A DNA stretch of 64,000 nt, from the NCBI GenBank assembly GCA_004154925.1, contig QJNS01000199.1:87614-151613 (forward strand). Direction: 5' to 3'. A program made the position numbers and the translations under genes. Source of the DNA: Monosporascus cannonballus (Eukaryota > Ascomycota > Sordariomycetes > Xylariales). Shown here in pieces: positions 58,001-64,000 of this stretch (position 1 is the stretch's first letter; every line of letters starts with the position of its first letter). The notes under the pieces are model-generated. The model was not told where the DNA came from. It searched no databases and saw only the letters and a program-made list of their open reading frames with translations.

Positions 58001-58808
58001 TATTGCGAAGGCACTGGAGCAAAGTGGTCAGCCGGTGCCGGAGCAGCTCGAGGAAATGCGCAAAGCCTTCAGGGACAAGGTCAAGTCCGGAAAGGCGAAG
58101 GATCAGTCTGGTTTCGGAGGCAAGGGGTTGGAGCGACTTGACCAAGAGCGCGAAGCTGCTCGCCTTCGAGAGCGCAAGACGCACAGGACAGAAGGCGAGG
58201 AAGACGAGCCGAACAAGGAAGAGAAGGCTACCGAAGACAAGAAGGCGGATAAAGCCGCCGCAGCCATACAAACTGCCGCTTCGGGTATCATATCTCGTGA
58301 TTCTGCTCCTAAGGTCATCGACCTTGAGCCGAAGTACACCATCCACAAGAGGGAAGAGCCTGCCCCTGCCCCTGTCAATACCAATAACCCACTGGACAAG
58401 GTCTCGTCCGCCATTAATGCGATCAACGCTCGCCTCGGCCGTGCTGGGCAGCTGCGACCAGGCCAACCTATCGACAACAAGGGTCCCGACGCCGGCGCAT
58501 TCCACGCAACCCTTGAAATCAACGATTTCCCTCAAAAGGCTCGTTGGGCCGTCACAAATCGGACCAATGTCGCCAAGATCCTCGAGGCTACGGGAACTTC
58601 TATCACGACGAAGGGCACGTTTTATCCGCCCGGCAAGGAAGTGGCGCCGGGCGGAGAGCCCAAGCTCTATATCTTGGTGGAAGGAGATACCGAATTGGTC
58701 GTGGCTAATGCAATGGCTGAGCTCACTCGCCTCCTCAAAGAGGGCACTATAGCAGCGGCGGATGCGGACAGCAGGGCCCCTATTGGTGGGCGGTATACAG
58801 TAACGTAA
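55018..58808 (+). CDS. PRP5: DEAD-box pre-mRNA splicing helicase Prp5 (three exons)
   Basis: Exons 55018-55617, 55680-56076 and 56131-58808 encode 1224 residues. The head is an RD/RS-rich low-complexity tract ([11 protein letters not shown]). A Lys/Glu coiled segment follows ([15 protein letters not shown]), then the Prp5-specific DPLD motif in [12 protein letters not shown]. The helicase core has the Q motif ([14 protein letters not shown]), [10 protein letters not shown] (Lys about 641), PTRELA, TPGR, DEAD about 749, SAT, and the C-terminal RecA block ARGLDVK and [12 protein letters not shown]. The tail contains a KH-like TKGTFYPPG segment. Known role: Prp5 uses ATP to remodel U2 snRNP and proofread branch-site pairing during prespliceosome assembly. 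Intron 2 (54 bp, GTGAGC donor, GCTAAC branch site, AAG acceptor) has no stop and is a multiple of three, so retention would keep the frame. Confidence 0.95.
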
Positions 58809-59153
58809 TTTGAGCACGGCCTTGGAGAACTGGGTCAGGGCAATAGATTGCGGTAGAACGAGGTATGGGTAGGCGAAGAGTATCTTTATGCTATCGAAAG
58901 GTGTATCAGGGCGTTCTAAGGCGCGTTGTGTATTTTGATGCCCGTAATTCCACAGAAAGCACCCGATAAACCAGAACGGGCAAACTGAATCAAGATGCTG
59001 CCCTGAGTGCTGAACTGAACCGGATGTTCACCCTCCCGCGACGCCGGACCCTAGTCTACATACATGCAATAATGAAATCGTCCTCCGTCCGCAATAGGCT
59101 CTCGTCCTAAGTGAAAGAAACCATCCCGGACACACCTCACTGTCTCGCGAGCT
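58809..59153. other. Short convergent spacer
   Basis: Convergent 3' ends of PRP5 and the next gene; nothing else seen. Confidence 0.5.
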
Positions 59154-59726
59154 TTAATTATGAGACCTCGCCTGGGCGGCCTCGTCGGCGTCGCGCTGCC
59201 GGCGCTCGCTGTTGCTGAGCTCCTTCAGCGCCTCGTTGCGCGTCTGCTTCTTCTGCGCCGCCAGCTGGGTGCCCAGTTTCCCCGACGCCTTGGACGTGGC
59301 GGCCTGCGCTCTCGCCTGCGTGCCGCCGTTAGTGAATACCTAAGCATACGGACGAGTAGGATTTTCTCGCTTCTTTTCTTCTTTCTCTTTTTCCTTTTCT
59401 TTCTTTCTCCCCGCATTCCGCCCCCCATTTTCTGGGTGAAGGAGATGGGAGGCGATGTGATGCGATGCGTGGGACTGGGTGGGTGCTTGCTTCCTTACCT
59501 CCGCTGCCTCGGCCGCCCGCCTCCGCGCCTCGTCCGCGCTCTCGCCGCCGCCGCTCCGGCTCCCCCCCAGCGTGCGCGGCGGCCCGCCGACCTTGGGGGA
59601 TGACGCCGTACCCCCGATCGCGCCGGCCGGCACCGATGCACGCTGCGGTTGCGCAGGCGCCGAGCCCAGGACCCGTCCCGGCTGCGCGAAGGCGTCGCCG
59701 TCGGATTTGCCGCATATATTGCCCAT
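59154..59726 (-). CDS. Small protein with N-terminal myristoylation signal (two exons)
   Basis: Minus-strand exons 59726-59499 and 59315-59154 give 129 residues. It begins MGNICGKSDGDAFAQPG: Gly2 with a small polar residue downstream fits an N-myristoylation site, and Cys5 could be palmitoylated, so membrane tethering is likely. The middle is Gly/Ser/Pro-rich. From about residue 63 it is a charged Ala/Glu/Arg helix (ADEARRRAAEAAE, then GTQLAAQKKQTRNEALKEL and NSERRQRDADEAAQ). The 183-bp intron has a CACTAAC branch site near its acceptor, and exon 2 carries the same helical composition as exon 1. I know no function for this family. An alternative upstream acceptor (CTTAG, near 59340) would put a stop in frame, so the chosen one is preferred. 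Confidence 0.7.
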
Positions 59727-61788
59727 TTCTAGCTTTTTGGGTGTTGTGCGTGAGTTTGTGTGGGTGAGAGAGAGTGTGGGGGAGGGGGGGGGGCAGAATT
59801 TAACTAGGTAGGTAAGTTTAGAGTAGGCTGGCCGGTTAGATGGTCGGTGACCGAGGCGCGCCGGCCTGTCTACCCCTGATATGCTGGGTGGGATCAAGGG
59901 GCAGATGTGATGCGCGTAAATAAATAAATGTATGACCCTAGGTTACGACGAGGCTTGGGGATGCGCGAGCGAGCGGGCAGGCGGGCAGGCGGGCGTCACC
60001 GTCTGCGAGGAGCTTGTGGCGGCCGTCAGTCCGTCCTGATTCCAAGGGGGTATCTCGTGATGTGGATGGGTAATGTATATGTAGGTCGGGGGTTGAAAAC
60101 GAAGCTGCGAAAATTCCAATCACCATGCGAATACTGGGTTATTTACAAGGTCTAGAATGATGCATTCGCGATGAAGACAGTAGTAAGGACGCAGTGATGG
60201 CGTTCGCGATGGTTTGTGCCGCCTACCCGGGATTAGACAAAGCTCGTTATAAAGAGCCAAGACATGGCGGTGGTGAGCCGAGGCTTGGACTACGATAGGC
60301 CAGAACACCACAACGGAGCTGATGACCATCGACCACGGGATGGGAGCGGGGGAGGGGCAAGGAGAGCAGCAGACGCAAATGGAATATGCTCAGTTATCTC
60401 AGCCTCAGCACCTTAAACGCCAACATAATCTAATGTTGCGCCAGTCTGTATCACAGGAATTGCATAACTGAAACTCTGATTAACGCTAAGACGTGGGAAT
60501 CACATATGAGCGTGATTCCTAAACCTTCAAATGTAACTTTTTTTCGGAGTATCCAGGTCCCTAAGCTACATGCATTTTGTAGATCAGCCCACCCAGCTAG
60601 GTAAGCCTTGCCCAGGGACCTGACATGACCTGCTCCAATCAAAATCGTGGGAATAATCAATACAAACGCGACGGCTGACACCCAGGTGCTCAGGAGGCTT
60701 AAATGTAAAGTAGCAGTTGTCATCGACACAATAGACCTCGGGGCATGAGACTGCGGTAGGGGTCTGTGCCTGGATTGAATTCGCATAGCAACCCGCACCA
60801 ATGAGTCGGAAGCGTGCATGCTTGACAGCCCCGGTGACGATTTTCTTCTTCTTTCGACGTTATCTGAGCTGTGAGGTTCGTCCGAGTCAAGGCAGGCGCA
60901 CAGCATTGACAGCGAACCGGCCGGGGATGCGACAGCCCGCCCGTCCGTAGGGCTACCAGTACTTCCCCTTAGTCGGCAAGTCCGCAAAGAGCGAGGAGGC
61001 TCCGCGACTCAAGCAACATTGAAAGCCTGCATCCGCGTGCGGGAAGAGCTGAATACTTGCGGAGGCATGCACGTGAGGGCATCCTAATACAGTCCCTACA
61101 GGAACCCGTGGATCAGATCAAGCAGCTCCACACTCACATGGGAAAAGAAAAAAATAAAAAGGGAGAAAAAGAGTTCAAGGATCCAATTGGGAATGACGGG
61201 ATGACGGGGATGGCGGGATGACGCTGGTTTAGCTTTTTGGTTGGTGGTGGTACATGTCGATGGGCTGAAGTGGCCATCAAGGTTCTCAGCATATTCTCAT
61301 GCTAGCTCCATCTACCCAAAGGCATGGGCAAGGCGGGATGCTTCAGCATATTCACTTCCCGCCCACAAAAGCCACCCACGGGACTCGATCACCTTTTTCC
61401 GCCAGGGTCTCAGCCAGGTACCAGAGCCTCCTCTTGTTCTTTACCAATTTACTGTGAGATCAAATCCAACTGCAAAGTCACCAGCCAGCCCACCAAGCTG
61501 CCATTACGTCCCTTTGTCGATCGCTTCCGGGTCGTTTACGGCAGCTCTCTTCGCGAGTTATACCGAACTGCCCGCCCCTACCTAGGCTGCTAGGTATATC
61601 CCGCCTGCTCGGCGGCTCCATGTCATCATCTTCCGGATCTCTAAATATCTCTGGCGATTCGTGAGCATTGGTCACATAGCGCCAGCACACTGTCCCTCTC
61701 GGTTGGCTTGGTCTTCAATATACACAGCATTAGTTGTGACCTTTGCCGCCAACCAGTACCCATCATTCCCTTGACATACAGAAAGAAT
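59727..61788. other. Divergent upstream region, no supported gene
   Basis: About 2 kb. A minus-strand frame 60451-60987 includes one hydrophobic segment (VSAVAFVLIIPTILIGAGH) but no convincing gene structure. A G run lies at 59782-59790. Likely promoters of the flanking divergent genes. Confidence 0.4.
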
Positions 61789-63651
61789 ATGGATGAGTCC
61801 CACCATGACGGAGAGTCGGGTTACGATCCTAATTACCGAGTACCTGCCTTGAGTCCTTCTTCCACTTTGGCAGGACTCAGTAGTACCACTCCCGCCAACA
61901 GCAATCATGACTTTGACCCAACCTTCTCATATGGCCTACCTACTTTTGTTAATTTACCACCTTCATCGCTTAACATGTTTCACACCTCCCACGACGACTC
62001 CTGTATCGACACCTGCATAACCAGAGATCACAACCCGCAAGCACCGTGGCATCGGGGTTCGAACACATCCTCCCACTCTCATAGGGCAAGCTTATCGACC
62101 TTGTCTTTGCCACGTCCACATTATCCCTTGGAGGACGGCGCATATACACAGCCATTTCTTGATTTGGACGCCTTCTCTCCTGATTTCTTCCCTGATGTGA
62201 AGAGCATCATGGACAATGTCCCGAAGTCAAATAATCACTTTTCCTACATGAACCATCAGGTAGATGGTCATCACGGCATCATGGGCCCTGGCATGTATCA
62301 GTGTCCAGTTCCGGATGACTGTGTCTCTGTTGACTGTAGCCAGTTCTCGTGTTTGAGCAACTGTTGCTCCCGGGTCTGTGACGACAAGACCTGTGCCGAG
62401 ACGGCCAAGTGCGATGAGATCTGCCAGGACGGGAGTTGTACCGAAGGCACGCCGTGCGATGATACCTCCTGCTTCGACGGGCCCCAGCATCCAATTGATA
62501 ATTTTTTCAACTTTCCGGGGTGGCACCACCCTATGACCCAAGGGCTAACTGACGAGTCGCACAACCAACCATGCAGCCATACGAATGCGGAACACGACGT
62601 CGCCTTTACGCTGAGAGACTTGAGAGCGCCGGGCCCTTCGAATGCTCCACAAGCCCAAGGGGATTTCCAGTTCGGATGTCCCTTTCTCGGTACGTCTGAA
62701 CAGTCAGTTGATGCCGGCGGAGCATTCCCGCTCGGTCACAATCAATCGGTTCCCGTGTACGGTCCTACGGCGGATACGAGTCCAAGTAAATCGAGGACTG
62801 GATCGAAAGTGTTGGCTGCGCCAGCTGGGGCGACGCAACACGTGTGTAACTGGATTGTTTGCTCGGACGACGCGGCATTGGGGGAAGAAGTGTGCGGCCG
62901 GGTCTTCGATGACAGTTCGTCCCTCAATGACCATTTATGCAACGAGCATATAAATCTGTTGTCAGCCAAAACGAAATACGTGTGTCTCTGGAAAGGCTGT
63001 TCCCGCCGTGACGATCAGGAATTTGCGTCGCGAAATAAACTCAAACGCCACATTACAACTCATAGTTCCTGTAGGTGACGGCTCCCATAATCTATCGTGG
63101 GCGGGTTGCTAACTAGGACCTTAGACAAACCGTTTCTTTGCGAGCAGTGCGGCGAGGGCTTCTCGGCACAGCAAGCCCTGGACCAGCATCTTAGGACGCA
63201 TACTGGGGAGAAACCTTACAAGTGCACCGAACCAGGTTGCGGCAAGTCTTTCAAGCAGAAGAGCGCGTTGAGTAAGTTCATTCTCTTCTCATGGATACTG
63301 CGACCGCCATATTTGGCTAACGGAAGAGCAGCTATGCACATACGCACACATACGGGTGAAAAGCCACTCAAGTGCGAAATATGCGGCAAGTGTTTCTGTG
63401 AGTCTTCGAATCTTTCGAAACATCGAAAAACGCACAATCCCGACTACAAATTCAAGTGTGACGAGCCTGGCTGCGATAGCCAATTCATCCGGATCGACCA
63501 GCTCAAAAGGCACCAAGCGAAACATACAAGGGCAAGACAGAAGAAGAGAACCAGGGCACGGTCTCAAGCCGGATTGCTGACCCCTTCGGACGAATTGACC
63601 CCTTTTGACGGAACACCATACCCTTTGACTGTAGAAGGCAAATATGTTTGA
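61789..63651 (+). CDS. ZAP1: ZAP1/ZafA-like zinc-responsive C2H2 transcription factor (three exons)
   Basis: Exons 61789-63070, 63125-63271 and 63332-63651 encode 582 residues. I start at MDESHHDGE; the frame is open 27 codons further to 61708. The N-terminal half is Ser/Pro/Asp-rich, with a striking Cys cluster at about 172-228. A Trp-containing finger pair starts near 351 (HVCNWIVC, then YVCLWKGC), followed by fingers KPFLCEQCGEGF, YKCTEPGCGKSF, LKCEICGKCF with ESSNLSKHRKTH, and FKCDEPGCDSQF. The ESSNLSKH block and the CxW finger pair match Zap1, in which paired fingers and a Cys-rich activation domain sense zinc while the C-terminal fingers bind zinc-responsive elements. Known targets are zinc transporters. 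Splice joins THSS/YKPFLC and KSAL/TMHIRTH are unambiguous. It could be a different zinc-finger regulator. Confidence 0.8.
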
Positions 63652-64000
63652 GACACGTGCCTGGTCTGGGCGTAGCAAATGTCGATGGATGAGCCAGAGT
63701 TAGAGGTATGCGCTACTAGAAACCAGCTGCTGTCGCCCAAAGTCTCAGGTATCAATTAGGGGGTCGCGACGGTCTGGTTGGGTCTTGGCGATCCCTGAGA
63801 GTGGGTGGTCGGGGCACAAACCCCATATGATTACGGGATCCGATGTGCTATGCGGTACTGACTGGCGTCACGGTGGATGCGCATTTCTACTGCTGGTCGA
63901 GGAGTTCCATTACAGAAGCCGGCCAGGTGATCATCTAAGCATCTAGGCACCCGTCAAAGCAGGGTTGGGGGGGGGGGGGGGGGGGGGGGGGGCGGCCCCG
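63652..64000. other. 3' region of the ZAP1-like gene and end of window
   Basis: No further gene. The sequence ends in a long G run and a GC-rich tail. Confidence 0.5.
63967..63992. repeat. Homopolymer of 26 G
   Basis: An uninterrupted run of 26 G eight bases before the window end. It resembles the G and C runs beside the internal gap and is likely a sequencing or contig-end artefact. Confidence 0.85.

Noticed and set aside
60451..60987. 178-residue minus-strand ORF with one hydrophobic segment
   Set aside because: First half is low complexity; the frame shows no conserved blocks and lies in a divergent promoter region.

Overview
The window is nuclear DNA from a filamentous ascomycete, most likely a Sordariomycete. 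Genes carry short introns (mostly about 50-100 bp, GTRNGT donors, CTAAC-like branch sites). Proteins match Pezizomycotina orthologues. A gene-free AT-rich island looks like repeat DNA decayed by repeat-induced point mutation (RIP). No species can be assigned from sequence alone. I rebuilt 15 spliced or single-exon protein genes with good support, several weaker ones, and one intron-containing tRNA. All exon joins were made by eye from splice signals, reading frame and protein-family fit.

Layout. 0.5-1.4 kb: mitochondrial pyruvate carrier subunit MPC1. 1.4-10.6 kb: no gene; it holds a 25-bp tandem repeat, two inverted-repeat elements, a strongly AT-rich RIP island (about 4.4-8.2 kb), a nested palindrome, an assembly gap and a second small AT-rich patch. 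10.7-15.2 kb: pyruvate carboxylase, whose unusually long fifth intron contains a decayed C2H2 zinc-finger fragment. 16.9-23.1 kb: a tiny membrane protein and, on the minus strand, clathrin heavy chain; an in-frame ORF with a perfect RanBP2-type zinc finger begins immediately after the clathrin stop codon. 25.0-28.8 kb: an FMP32/MCUR1-family mitochondrial coiled-coil protein and a multi-pass membrane alpha/beta hydrolase. 30-34.5 kb: two fungal proteins of unknown function. 35.5-39.7 kb: a UBE2Z-like E2 with a second C-terminal UBC domain and a 12-nt micro-exon, then ERG26 of sterol synthesis. 42.2-45.9 kb: the LIM-RhoGAP LRG1. 48.0 kb: tRNA-Ile(AAT). 49-59.7 kb: an unknown fungal protein, a mitochondrial HMG-box protein, the DEAD-box spliceosomal helicase PRP5 and a putative N-myristoylated small protein. 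61.8-63.7 kb: a ZAP1/ZafA-like zinc-responsive transcription factor. The window ends in a 26-base G run.

These are mostly conserved housekeeping genes rather than a secondary-metabolite or effector cluster. MPC1 and pyruvate carboxylase both act on pyruvate and are neighbours across the AT-rich island, but nothing shows they are co-regulated. I did not find a clear new multi-gene system. The best candidates for something undescribed are the zinc-finger reading frame behind the clathrin stop, the double-UBC E2, and the zinc-finger debris in the pyruvate carboxylase intron.
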